From Planococcus wigleyi (GTDB lineage: Bacteria; Bacillota; Bacilli; Bacillales_A; Planococcaceae), in the NCBI RefSeq assembly GCF_014836985.1, contig NZ_JACSPU010000008.1, forward strand, positions 1 through 64,000: a DNA stretch of 64,000 nt, given 5' to 3'. Position 1 is the stretch's first letter, and every line of letters starts with the position of its first letter. The translations under genes and the position numbers were made by a program. The notes under the pieces were generated by a model, which had not been told where the DNA came from, did not search any database, and saw nothing but the letters and a program-made list of their open reading frames with translations. This document shows, one piece after another, positions 38,322 through 46,414 of the stretch.

Positions 38322-38440
38322 AGAAAAGCGAAAGCGCCCGTGCAGGTTTGAAGGGCATAAGACGAGCTGGCGAAGCGGCGTCCTTTGCCGCACAGCCGGA
38401 TTGGCTTATGTCCCTAGAACCTGGGCGCTGGAGCTGGATA
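38322..38440 (+). repeat. Palindromic repeat unit B2
   Basis: AGAAAAGCGAAAGCGCCC to GGGCGCTGGAGCTGGATA. Nested arms: GCGCCC/GGGCGC, CAGGTT/AACCTG, AGGGCATAAG/CTTATGTCCC and GCGGC/GCCGC. Confidence 0.82.
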
Positions 38441-38443
38441 TAG

Positions 38444-38493
38444 AAAAACGGAAAACACTCCGAAGCACTCGGAACTGCTTTCCGTTTTTTTTT
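38444..38493 (+). terminator. Terminator after repeat array B
   Basis: AAAAACGGAAAACACTCCGA stem, imperfect, returning as CGGAACTGCTTTCCGTTTTTTTTT. Confidence 0.8.
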
Positions 38494-38685
38494 ATTCTTG
38501 ATTCCCCTGAAAAACACTGTTCTAATTTACCTACGTACAGTTTTATAAAAGGCAAGGTCTTATTAAATCCGAAACGATGCGCAATGACTTTTTTCCTTAT
38601 TTCTCCCGAAACGGCAAATTCGATTCGTATTTTTCAGAAATTTGGATTAAACTTAAAAAGTAGTAGTCGACAAGGAGGAAGTATA

Positions 38686-39252
38686 ATGGCTTTATTAGAT
38701 GAAATTTTGGAGTACAACGAAGAATTTGTGAAAGAAAAGCGATATGAAGAGTACATGACCACCAAGTTTCCTGACAAGAAAGTCGTTATTTTGACATGCA
38801 TGGACACGCGTCTTTTTGAAATGCTGCCAAAAGCGATGAACTTTAAAAATGGTGACGTCAAAATTGTTAAAAGTGCCGGCGCTGTCATCAATCACCCGTT
38901 CGGCGGCATCATGCGCAGTTTACTGGTCGCTGTCTATGAATTGAATGCAGACGAAATTTATATTATTGGCCACCACGATTGCGGCATGTCCAACATTAAA
39001 CCACATGAAATGCTCGAGAAGATTAAAAAACGGGGCGTGGACCAAAAGACCATCGATATGATGGAGTATTCCGGAGTTGATCTGGAAGGCTGGCTCCGCG
39101 GCTTCGATAATGTTGAAGAAAGTGTCACCCACAGTGTCAACATGGTTCGCCACCATCCGTTGTTGGATCCGAATGTTCCGGTCCACGGTTTGGTGATCGA
39201 TCCGACGACTGGAAAACTGGATGTCGTCATCAATGGAAACGAAAACCGCTGA
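38686..39252 (+). CDS. Beta-carbonic anhydrase (YtiB type)
   Basis: This 188-residue enzyme interconverts CO2 and bicarbonate. The zinc ligands and catalytic dyad are C38, D40 and R42 (CMDTR), then H96 and C99 (HHDCG). It resembles the short Gram-positive beta class (YtiB). AAGGAGG lies 8 nt before the ATG. The terminator hairpin overlaps its last codons. Confidence 0.9.
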   Translation: MALLDEILEYNEEFVKEKRYEEYMTTKFPDKKVVILTCMDTRLFEMLPKAMNFKNGDVKIVKSAGAVINHPFGGIMRSLLVAVYELNADEIYIIGHHDCGMSNIKPHEMLEKIKKRGVDQKTIDMMEYSGVDLEGWLRGFDNVEESVTHSVNMVRHHPLLDPNVPVHGLVIDPTTGKLDVVINGNENR

Positions 39253-39276
39253 GAATTTCTCAGCGGTTTTGTTTTT
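39242..39276. terminator. Terminator overlapping the carbonic anhydrase stop
   Basis: AAAACCGCTGAGAA, TT, TCTCAGCGGTTTTGTTTTT. Shared with the convergent DinB gene. Confidence 0.85.
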
Positions 39277-39742
39277 GGAAATAAATATAATCGAGCGGAA
39301 TTCCTTCTTTACCGAATTGACGGAGGAAAGATGTGATTTGCCCTCGATGGTAACTGGCATGATTAACAACCGTAAAGAGCATATCTTCGCGTGAAGTAGC
39401 CAGATTGTCGCCACGCATGTTCTGATAATAGAGTGTCTCCTGCCACTGCTCTTCGGATAATGAAGCGAAAAACAATTCCATTTCTGCATGGAGCAGCATA
39501 AACGCTTCTATCGCTTTGTCAGTCGTCTCCACATCATAATGTTCAAATACCGGCTTTTCTACACCATTCATCCGCATCAGCCATAGTTTTTCCACCCCAA
39601 TGACATGGGCAACCGTCGCCTGAATCGAAGAAAATGAATTCGCTCCTTCTTTTTGATAAAGCTCTTCGTCAAACCCTTGAACGTGCTCCAAACAGGCCTG
39701 TGTCGCCCATTTATGATAAGAGAATAATTTATCTTTATTCAT
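39260..39742 (-). CDS. DinB family protein
   Basis: This 160-residue four-helix bundle of the DinB/YfiT family has the three histidines expected for the metal site: ATVAHVIGVEKLW and NHASYHRGQ. These proteins often act as thiol-dependent S-transferases (bacillithiol), though individual roles are unknown. The ATG at 39742 (AAGGTG, 8 nt) is preferred; a GTG at 39751 has GGAGG at 5 nt and cannot be excluded. It is last in the pepF - acetyltransferase - dinB run. Confidence 0.85.
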   Translation of the reverse strand: MNKDKLFSYHKWATQACLEHVQGFDEELYQKEGANSFSSIQATVAHVIGVEKLWLMRMNGVEKPVFEHYDVETTDKAIEAFMLLHAEMELFFASLSEEQWQETLYYQNMRGDNLATSREDMLFTVVNHASYHRGQITSFLRQFGKEGIPLDYIYFQKQNR

Positions 39743-39829
39743 CTTCTGCACACCTTCCTCCGCTTTTATTCACGTTTCAAACCAGCGTTGCATCTCTTTC
39801 CACCATTTTTTATAGGTGGCCTTGCCCTT

Positions 39830-40378
39830 TCAAAACTCGTCTTCAATCATGGCATAGTAATAATGGTCTTTCCATTCGCCATTGATGTAAAGGAACTCCT
39901 TCAGCAAGCCTTCCTGACGAAATCCGGTTTTCTCCAATACACGGATGGAACCGATATTCTCAGGAGATACATATGCTTCAATCCGGTGAAGACGAAGCTG
40001 TTCGAAGCCGAAAGCAGTCATCAGCTTTACCGCTTCCGTGGCAATGCCTTTGCCGATATAAGCTTCATCGATTGAATAGCCGACCAAAGCGCTTAGAAAA
40101 GGCATTCGCTTTACGCTGTATACAGAAATATGACCAATCAACTTATTCGTATCATGCTCAAAAATCCCCACACTGTATTCCCGATTTTCCCTTGCTTGAT
40201 AAATCGACTCACGAATTTTTTCCCGCTGAACAGCTGCAGAAAAATAACTGTCCCGGTGGCGCGGTTCGTAGATAGACCAGTAATCCCGGTTTCGCAACAG
40301 CAATTGCACCATTTCTTCTGCGTCTTCAATCGCCAAGCTGCGCAAATAACAGGTCTTCCCCTCGAAAAGCAAATTCAT
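39830..40378 (-). CDS. GNAT acetyltransferase, RimJ/RimL type
   Basis: This 182-residue N-acetyltransferase is of the ribosomal-protein-alanine type. The acetyl-CoA loop is IGKGIATEAVKL, followed by the RLHRIEAYVSPENIGSIRVLEKTGF segment. It begins 2 bp after the oligoendopeptidase stop (GGTTTAATATG), so translation is probably coupled. After its TGA stop the same frame continues for 18 protein-like codons to a second TGA at 39770 (see findings). The C-terminus may therefore be truncated. Confidence 0.87.
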   Translation of the reverse strand: MNLLFEGKTCYLRSLAIEDAEEMVQLLLRNRDYWSIYEPRHRDSYFSAAVQREKIRESIYQARENREYSVGIFEHDTNKLIGHISVYSVKRMPFLSALVGYSIDEAYIGKGIATEAVKLMTAFGFEQLRLHRIEAYVSPENIGSIRVLEKTGFRQEGLLKEFLYINGEWKDHYYYAMIEDEF

Positions 40379-40379
40379 A

Positions 40380-42179
40380 TTAAACCTCAGCAGATGTCAG
40401 CGAAATAAATTCCTCAGCATCCTGGACACATAAAGCGATTCCTTTTTCCCAGAACGCCTGTTGTGTAATATCTTCGCCCAGATGCTTCATTGCCAAGTCT
40501 TCGGCTGACATCACTGCTGTATCACGAAGCAAAGCCATATACTTTTCTTCAAAGCCGGTTCCTTCCTCAATTGCTTTCGCATAAACGCTTAATGAGAAAA
40601 GATAGCCGAAAGTATACGGGAAATTATAAAATGGCACATAAGTAATATAGAAATGCAGCTTGGATGCCCAGAAATGAGGATGTGTTGACGCCAATCCGCC
40701 TGCAAACCCTTCCTTCTGCGCCTGTTCCATCAATTCGTTCAATCGAGAAGCCGGAACGACGCCATTTTTGCGTTCTTCATAGAAACGGGTTTCAAACAGG
40801 AAGCGCGAATGGATATTCATAAAGAAAGCGACACTGCGCTGTACTTTATCTTCCAGCAACGCAATTTTCTCTTCTTTGGACTGCGCATTTTTTACAGCTG
40901 CATCCGCAACGATCATTTCAGCGAATGTGGATGCTGTTTCTGCAACATTCATCGCATAAGAGCGGTTCAATGAATGCACAGGGCGCAGTGCATAAGTGTG
41001 GAATGCATGCCCAAGTTCATGTGCCAGAGTTGCCACATTGGACATCGAGCCGCTATAGGTCATGAAGATACGGGATTCTTCACTTAATGGCAGCCCCGTA
41101 CAAAATCCGCCAGGGCGTTTGTTCGGACGGTCTTCCGCTTCAATCCAGCCCTTTTCAAATGCCTGCTGTGCAAACTGCTCCAATTCCGGCCCGAATTTCC
41201 CGAATTGCTTAAGGATGAATTCTGCACCTTCCTGATAAGAAAACTGCTGTGTGCTTTCCGTTACCGGTGCATCTACGTCGTACCAATCCAGTCCGTCTTT
41301 TCCAAGTAATTTTCCTTTCTGGTTTAAATACGCGACAAAAGGTTGCTTGTTCTTGCTGATTGCCCCCCACATGGCGTCCAATGTTTCTTCTTTCATGCGA
41401 TTGATATGTAACGGTTCCTGGAGCGGATTATCCCAACCGCGCTTTTTATACGTTTCTAAACGGAAACCAGCGATGGAGTTTAATGTTTTCGCAAAGAATT
41501 CTTCTTTATCTATCCAAGCTTCCTCTAATTTTTCATAAGATTCTTTACGGACTGCAGCATCTTTATGGGAACTTAGATTGTTGGCTTGCCCAACCGATAA
41601 GGTTTTTGGTTCGCCGTCGACTGTAACAGTAACGTTGATCTCTCCGACCAACATATCGTACAACTGGCTCCAGCCATGATAGCCATCTACACTCAATGCC
41701 GTAATCAAGCTTTCTTCTTTTTCAGACAGCAACATCTTTGCTTCTTCACGCCATTCATTCAAAACGAAAGTGAAGTCGCGCAAAGGTTCTTCATTCAACA
41801 GTTCTGCCCAAACGCTTTCTTCTGTCTTCGCCAAATCCTGCTGAATTTTTTGGAAGGAATTTTGGAAGCAAGCTGATAAAGAAGAAGATTCACTATCCAG
41901 AATCGCCGCTTTTTTATCCTGTGTATTTTGGGCCATCAAACAGCCGATAAATGCACCGGATTGGCTTAGGTGCTTCATCATTAAGCTCATCTGTTCCAGC
42001 AGATCAGCTACCTTTTGTGCATCTTCTTTTGCAGAAGGAACTTCGAACTGTTGGACCGATTCTTCGAACCCAGAAAGCTTTGTGGCCGCGTCATCCATAT
42101 GCTGACGCAATTCCTGTGATTCGCTGCCTCCTGGAAATAATGTATCCAAATCCCATACTTCCGGATAATTGACTGTCAT
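40380..42179 (-). CDS. Oligoendopeptidase, M3 family (PepF-like)
   Basis: This 599-residue zinc metallopeptidase is of the M3B oligoendopeptidase F group. The HELGH zinc motif lies in VATLAHELGHAFHTYAL, around residue 385, and the third ligand Glu lies in NVAETASTFAEM. It degrades short intracellular peptides, which fits a cell with an oligopeptide importer and several aminopeptidases. The ATG at 42179 is 6 nt after GGGGGA; upstream in-frame ATG codons have no SD. Confidence 0.9.
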   Translation of the reverse strand: MTVNYPEVWDLDTLFPGGSESQELRQHMDDAATKLSGFEESVQQFEVPSAKEDAQKVADLLEQMSLMMKHLSQSGAFIGCLMAQNTQDKKAAILDSESSSLSACFQNSFQKIQQDLAKTEESVWAELLNEEPLRDFTFVLNEWREEAKMLLSEKEESLITALSVDGYHGWSQLYDMLVGEINVTVTVDGEPKTLSVGQANNLSSHKDAAVRKESYEKLEEAWIDKEEFFAKTLNSIAGFRLETYKKRGWDNPLQEPLHINRMKEETLDAMWGAISKNKQPFVAYLNQKGKLLGKDGLDWYDVDAPVTESTQQFSYQEGAEFILKQFGKFGPELEQFAQQAFEKGWIEAEDRPNKRPGGFCTGLPLSEESRIFMTYSGSMSNVATLAHELGHAFHTYALRPVHSLNRSYAMNVAETASTFAEMIVADAAVKNAQSKEEKIALLEDKVQRSVAFFMNIHSRFLFETRFYEERKNGVVPASRLNELMEQAQKEGFAGGLASTHPHFWASKLHFYITYVPFYNFPYTFGYLFSLSVYAKAIEEGTGFEEKYMALLRDTAVMSAEDLAMKHLGEDITQQAFWEKGIALCVQDAEEFISLTSAEV

Positions 42180-42373
42180 AATTTTTCCCCCTGGTAAACT
42201 AAATTTTCTAAAAACACTTATTAGTATAACATTTTTTATTCTGAAACCGGAACAATATTCCACTCCCTCCCATAAACTCTTCACCTTATCGCCATTTTTA
42301 GGGAATCTTTTGGAAATGGTTAATTGTTGATTGAAACGGCTACAGGTATACTGAAAAGAAGGAGGGATTTCGC

Positions 42374-43108
42374 ATGATTCGTATTTTGCTTATGACAATC
42401 GCTTTTCTCGCCGTGATTGTTACAAACGCTTTAGCAAACATTTTGCCGCTGAATGGCCAAACAACCGGCGAAATTTCAAACCGGATTCTAGTTCTGTTTA
42501 CGCCAGCCGGTTATGTATTTTCAATTTGGTCTATTATTTATCTATTGCTGGCCATCTGGATCATCGCTTTTTGGGTGAATTTAAGAAAGGGACAAATCCC
42601 TTCATCTAAGATTGCCTTGTTTTTTATTTTAAGTTGCATCTTTAATATCAGCTGGCTGCTGCTTTGGCATTATGAATTTTTCATCTGGTCCATCGCCGCG
42701 ATGCTCGGCTATTTGGTGGCATTGATCGCCCTTTACCTGCAATACAGCAACTCGGAAAGAAAGTTCACCGAACGGCTGCCGATTTCAGTTAACATGGGAT
42801 GGATCAGTGTGGCAACCATCGCCAACATCAGCTTTGTGTTGACCTACCACAATTGGGGCGGCTGGGGGCTCAGTGACCAGCTGTGGACCGTCATCATGTT
42901 GACTGTTGCAACTGCGCTGGCACTGCATATCCGTTTCCATCATTTCGATATTCCCTTTGCTCTGGTCTTTATCTGGGCGTTTATTGGAATCGCCGTTAAA
43001 CACGGTACAGGTGAAATGCTGGTGACAACTGCTGCCTTGTTCTTGAGCGGCGTCATTTTAACCGGTATTCTATTAATTAAAAAAAGAACTGCCGAGGCAG
43101 TTCAATGA
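42374..43108 (+). CDS. Tryptophan-rich TspO/MBR-like membrane protein
   Basis: This 244-residue membrane protein has about seven hydrophobic segments, rich in Trp and aromatic residues (FSIWSIIYLLLAIW, NISWLLLWHYEFFIWS). It fits the tryptophan-rich sensory protein group found in Bacillales, longer than classical TspO (about 160 residues). Porphyrin binding is known for TspO but not shown here. AGGAGG is 8 nt before the ATG. Confidence 0.72.
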   Translation: MIRILLMTIAFLAVIVTNALANILPLNGQTTGEISNRILVLFTPAGYVFSIWSIIYLLLAIWIIAFWVNLRKGQIPSSKIALFFILSCIFNISWLLLWHYEFFIWSIAAMLGYLVALIALYLQYSNSERKFTERLPISVNMGWISVATIANISFVLTYHNWGGWGLSDQLWTVIMLTVATALALHIRFHHFDIPFALVFIWAFIGIAVKHGTGEMLVTTAALFLSGVILTGILLIKKRTAEAVQ

Positions 43109-43110
43109 TT

Positions 43111-43153
43111 CTGTGGACAGACTCCGTTTGACGAGTTTGTCCACAGTTTTTTA
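43111..43153 (+). terminator. Terminator of the TspO-like gene
   Basis: CTGTGGACAGACTC, loop, GAGTTTGTCCACAG followed by T6. Confidence 0.8.
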
Positions 43154-43170
43154 TTGCTTTGAAATCGGCA

Positions 43171-43205
43171 AAAGGGATCCGGATAATCATCCGGATCCCT
43201 TTTTC
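43171..43205. terminator. Bidirectional terminator next to map
   Basis: AAAGGGATCCGGAT, AATC, ATCCGGATCCCTTTTT, a perfect 13-bp stem. Confidence 0.85.
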
Positions 43206-43219
43206 TATAAATGCAAATA

Positions 43220-43972
43220 CTATTTATCCAGTTTAGTCAAAAGAATCGGTTCGCCTTTTGTCACAAGCACCGTATGCTCGATTTGCGCAACCAATGACTG
43301 ATCCGGTGTGATGAATGTCCAGCCGTCTCCTGATTCCACGATATGTTCAGCTTTCTGTGAGATAAACGGTTCTACTGCAAGTACCATGCCTTCTTTCAGG
43401 ATGGTCGTTTCCCATGCATCATAATAGTTCAAAATGTGCTGAGGAGCTTCATGCAGTGATTTCCCGATGCCATGGCCAGTCAGGTTTTTAATGACAAACA
43501 AGCCTTGTTCTTTTGCTTCACGTTCCACTGCCTTGCCGATTTGGTTGAGTTTAGCGCCGGCTTTGACTTTTGTCATCGCACGGTCGAACGCAGATGCGGC
43601 TGCTTCACATATTTTTTCTTTATCCGGATGCCCTTCGCCTACAACAAAGGAAATTCCCGTATCAGAGAAATATCCTTCATATGAACCAGAAACATCGATA
43701 TTTACGATGTCACCATCCTGGATAACGCGATTGCCTGGAATGCCGTGCGCCACTTCTTCATTAACGCTGATGCATGTATATCCTGGGAAATCATATTCTG
43801 ATTTCGGACCGGAAACTCCGCCCAGCTCCTCGAATAATTTACCGCCCAAGTCGTCAATTTCCTTGGTAGTGACTCCAGCTTTGGTTGCTGCTTTCATCGC
43901 CTCGCGAATTTCAGCCACCATTTGGCCGGCTTTTTTCAGCATTTCAATTTCTTTATCAGTAGTTGCTATCAT
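43220..43972 (-). CDS. map: Type I methionine aminopeptidase
   Basis: This 250-residue enzyme removes N-terminal Met. The five metal ligands are D93, D104, H167, E201 and E232, and H76 is the substrate-binding His; all are present. It is not in a ribosomal-protein operon, so it probably corresponds to the second MetAP of Bacillus (YflG). The ATG at 43972 is 6 nt after GAAGGG. Confidence 0.93.
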   Translation of the reverse strand: MIATTDKEIEMLKKAGQMVAEIREAMKAATKAGVTTKEIDDLGGKLFEELGGVSGPKSEYDFPGYTCISVNEEVAHGIPGNRVIQDGDIVNIDVSGSYEGYFSDTGISFVVGEGHPDKEKICEAAASAFDRAMTKVKAGAKLNQIGKAVEREAKEQGLFVIKNLTGHGIGKSLHEAPQHILNYYDAWETTILKEGMVLAVEPFISQKAEHIVESGDGWTFITPDQSLVAQIEHTVLVTKGEPILLTKLDK

Positions 43973-44081
43973 CAATGACCCTTCTTTCAAGCTTTTCTAT
44001 TCAAGAATTATACCACAAAATTAAACTGGAGGCTTCTTGACGAGTTTGGAAAACAAACATGCAATCTTTAACTTCTAAACA

Positions 44082-44121
44082 GAAAAAGAACTTTCCGGAA
44101 TAAATTCCCGGAAAGTCCTTT
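44082..44121 (-). terminator. Terminator of thiT
   Basis: On the minus strand, GGACTTTCCGG, 9-nt loop, CCGGAAAGTTCTTTTTCT. Confidence 0.8.
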
Positions 44122-44128
44122 GCTTGTG

Positions 44129-44716
44129 TTAATTCGTATTAGCGGCTTCAGCATCCACTAATCTTGGTGCCGCTGCAAAAAGTGCGGCACAGACAAAAGC
44201 GGCAAGCAAGAATACAGGTATCATGTAGGTAGCATTATAGATCGCTGAATAGATGACCACATTGCCTTCAGCAAACATACCGAAAAACAGGATTCCCGTA
44301 ATGACATGAACTAAATAACGCAACACTGATGCAATCAACACCCCTGCGACAATAGCGGCCAACATCTTGCCGGTTTGCTTGGCATGCGCATGCTGCAGAT
44401 ACTTGGTGCGCATGACACCAGCCAGTCCTACGACACCGTAAGCCAGAAGATAATCCAATAAAACCTGCATGACAACAAATCCGAATGATAAAGGCGCGAC
44501 AGAAATAAAGCCCGAAACAATCTGCAGCAACCCCACCAATATTCCCGTCAGTACACCGGCAGCGACCCCTCGCCTAAATGCAATTAAAATAATCGGGATC
44601 ATCACCAGACTGACCGAACCTCCCTGCGGCATCCGGAAAGAAACAAAATCCAATACAAATCCAAGAGCTGCAAAAATGGCAATCTCCATCATCAACAATA
44701 CTTTTTTATTTCTCAT
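44129..44716 (-). CDS. thiT: Thiamine ECF transporter S component ThiT
   Basis: This 195-residue substrate-binding membrane subunit of an energy-coupling-factor importer has six predicted helices. The ThiT pattern is visible: an ALGFVLDFVSFRMPQGGSVSL loop, then aromatic and polar residues near the C-terminus (YSAIYNATYMIPVF). It would use the shared EcfAA'T module, encoded elsewhere. It is controlled by a TPP riboswitch upstream, which confirms the substrate class. AAGGAGG lies 7 nt before the ATG. Confidence 0.93.
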   Translation of the reverse strand: MRNKKVLLMMEIAIFAALGFVLDFVSFRMPQGGSVSLVMIPIILIAFRRGVAAGVLTGILVGLLQIVSGFISVAPLSFGFVVMQVLLDYLLAYGVVGLAGVMRTKYLQHAHAKQTGKMLAAIVAGVLIASVLRYLVHVITGILFFGMFAEGNVVIYSAIYNATYMIPVFLLAAFVCAALFAAAPRLVDAEAANTN

Positions 44717-44773
44717 GACTTCCTCCTTAATGTGTTGTGCACATCACCAGAAGGGCCGTGAATAAAACCATAT

Positions 44774-44808
44774 TAAAAACGGCGTCAGGACAGAGCCTGG
44801 CGCCGTTG
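44774..44808 (-). terminator. Riboswitch-controlled terminator of thiT
   Basis: On the minus strand, AACGGCGCCAGG, CTCTGT, CCTGACGCCGTTTTT. It is the expression platform directly after the TPP aptamer. Confidence 0.85.
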
Positions 44809-44824
44809 TAAGAGCCGGTTTCCA

Positions 44825-44912
44825 TCCACATCCCTGCGCAAGTGTTAACTTACAGGTTCAAAGGGTAAGAACAGATTGTTCACTCTCAGCTAAAGCTCCC
44901 CTTGTGGTGTAT
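44825..44912 (-). ncRNA. TPP riboswitch (THI box) upstream of thiT
   Basis: On the minus strand the conserved THI-box blocks occur in order: ACACCACAAGGGGAGC, CTGAGAGTG, ACCCTTTGAACCTG, TTAACACTTGCG and CAGGGATGTGG. Bound thiamine pyrophosphate should favour the downstream terminator and shut off thiT. Confidence 0.95.
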
Positions 44913-44936
44913 ACAAATATTTATTCAGTCACCTGT

Positions 44937-44965
44937 ATTGTACACAAGGCCTCTTTCTAATGCAA
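44937..44965 (-). promoter_or_regulatory. Promoter of the thiT riboswitch transcript
   Basis: On the minus strand: TTGCAT (44960-44965), 17 bp, TACAAT (44937-44942), about 25 bp before the aptamer. Confidence 0.75.
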
Positions 44966-44998
44966 GGCTGTTTTAAGTAGCTCTGACAGGGTAAAGTG

Positions 44999-45058
44999 AT
45001 GGTAGTGAAAAAATCCGAAAGGTGGTGGAGGCAGCCGGGATTCTGGGTTGCCGAATGA
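44999..45058 (+). CDS. Candidate 19-aa Trp-rich leader peptide, overlapping into the M20 peptidase start
   Basis: ATG at 44999 has AGGG 7 nt upstream. It opens a 19-codon frame, MVVKKSERWWRQPGFWVAE, ending in TGA at 45056-45058, immediately before the ATG of the M20 peptidase. The peptidase itself has no SD in the normal window, so translation could depend on this leader ORF. It contains three Trp, two adjacent. Expression is unproven. Confidence 0.4.
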   Translation: MVVKKSERWWRQPGFWVAE

Positions 45059-46132
45059 ATGATTGAATTATTGAAGGAATTGATTAAAATTCAAAGTGAT
45101 ACAAAAGAAGCAGCAAATGAAGCTCTCCTTTTTTGTGCCGACTGGCTGAAACAAAAAGGAGAAATGGTTACTGTCCACGACAATAAAGGCTACTTGATGC
45201 TCACTGCTGAGAAAGGACAAGGCAATGAGACCATTGTTTGGAATGGCCATGTCGATGTAGTTCCTGGCCATAAAGAACAGTTTGTGCCAGTCGAAGAACA
45301 AGACCGCATTTACGGACGCGGCGCAGCTGATATGAAAGCGGGTGTTGCAGCAATGATGCAAGCTTTTATTGAACTGGAGCCTAGCGGTTTGAACCGAAAA
45401 GTTCAATTACATATTGTCACCGACGAAGAGATCGGTGGCCGCAATACATCTAAGTGGTTGGTCGAGCAAGGCTTCCATGGTGATTTTGTTATTTGCGGAG
45501 AACCGACAGGCTTAAAAGTCGGATTGCAGTCGAAAGGGATTTTACGAATGGATATGGTTTTCAAAGGCAAGCCCGCACACGGCAGCCGCCCTTGGGAAGG
45601 CATCAATGCCATCGAATCCGCTATGAAATTCCATATGGCTGCAACAGAGCTGCCATTCCGGAAAGAATCTACTGAGTATTATGAGCAGCCATCGGTGAAC
45701 CTGCCGATCATTAAAGCAGGAGACCGTTATAACGTGGTGCCTGAAACGTGCGAAATGTCTTATGACATCCGTTTTATGCCTGGACAGGATAAAGAGGAAA
45801 TCGTTCGGCAATTAGCAGAATTAGCTGAGACCTTGAACATCGACATGGACTATAAAGCTTCAGGTTCAACACCTGCGCTGACAACAACAAAAGAAAACCC
45901 ATTTATCCAGACTCTGCAAAAAGCGATTCTCGAAACGACTGATAAAGAAGCCGTATTATTCGGCCAGCACGGTGCAGCCGATACACGGTATTATGCAGCC
46001 GTCACCGGCGGCGAAGGTGCCATTGAATTTGGACCAAGTGGAGATGACTGGCATGGCAACGCCGAGTATGTCTTGATTTCCAGCGTCCATGAATACAAAG
46101 ACATTCTGCTGGCACATGCGCAATCAGCGTAA
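45059..46132 (+). CDS. M20 family metallopeptidase / deacylase (ArgE/DapE/CPG2 type)
   Basis: This 357-residue zinc hydrolase has family motifs GHVDVVPG (first metal His and Asp), GRGAADMKAG, TDEEIGGRNT (catalytic Glu), ICGEPTG and a C-terminal metal-binding His (FGQHGAADTRY). ArgE, DapE and acetylornithine deacetylase-like activities are all possible; substrate unknown. The ATG at 45059 is the first possible codon, since an in-frame TGA precedes it. It has no close SD. Confidence 0.87.
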   Translation: MIELLKELIKIQSDTKEAANEALLFCADWLKQKGEMVTVHDNKGYLMLTAEKGQGNETIVWNGHVDVVPGHKEQFVPVEEQDRIYGRGAADMKAGVAAMMQAFIELEPSGLNRKVQLHIVTDEEIGGRNTSKWLVEQGFHGDFVICGEPTGLKVGLQSKGILRMDMVFKGKPAHGSRPWEGINAIESAMKFHMAATELPFRKESTEYYEQPSVNLPIIKAGDRYNVVPETCEMSYDIRFMPGQDKEEIVRQLAELAETLNIDMDYKASGSTPALTTTKENPFIQTLQKAILETTDKEAVLFGQHGAADTRYYAAVTGGEGAIEFGPSGDDWHGNAEYVLISSVHEYKDILLAHAQSA

Positions 46133-46198
46133 AAATGTTTGCACACTGCCCGATTCGGGAAAATACTAATTACTAACCCTATGATTGGAGAGATTTAT

Positions 46199-46348
46199 AT
46201 GGCAATTGGACGACTAGTGAAATCCGCGATAAAATATGGCCCCATCGCTTATCCGATTATCCGTAAAGTATTAAATAAAAGAAAACAAGGAAAAGCTGGG
46301 CAACCGGCTTCTACACAGCAAACTCCGACGCGTGGAAAAAAACGCTAA
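46199..46348 (+). CDS. Small basic protein (49 aa)
   Basis: This 49-residue Lys/Arg-rich protein follows the peptidase by 66 bp. ATG at 46199 has GGAGAG 6 nt upstream. A short helical segment (IGRLVKSAIKYGPIAYPIIRKVL) precedes a KRKQGKAGQP...RGKKR tail. It might bind membrane or nucleic acid; no family recognised. Confidence 0.6.
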   Translation: MAIGRLVKSAIKYGPIAYPIIRKVLNKRKQGKAGQPASTQQTPTRGKKR

Positions 46349-46351
46349 AAC

Positions 46352-46390
46352 AAAAAGTTCCGGCATGAAATTCATGCCGGAACTTTTTTT
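46352..46390. terminator. Bidirectional terminator after the 49-aa protein gene
   Basis: AAAAAGTTCCGGCATGAA, loop, TTCATGCCGGAACTTTTTTT. Confidence 0.88.
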
Positions 46391-46414
46391 AGGCTATAAG
46401 TTGCTTTTGATGTT

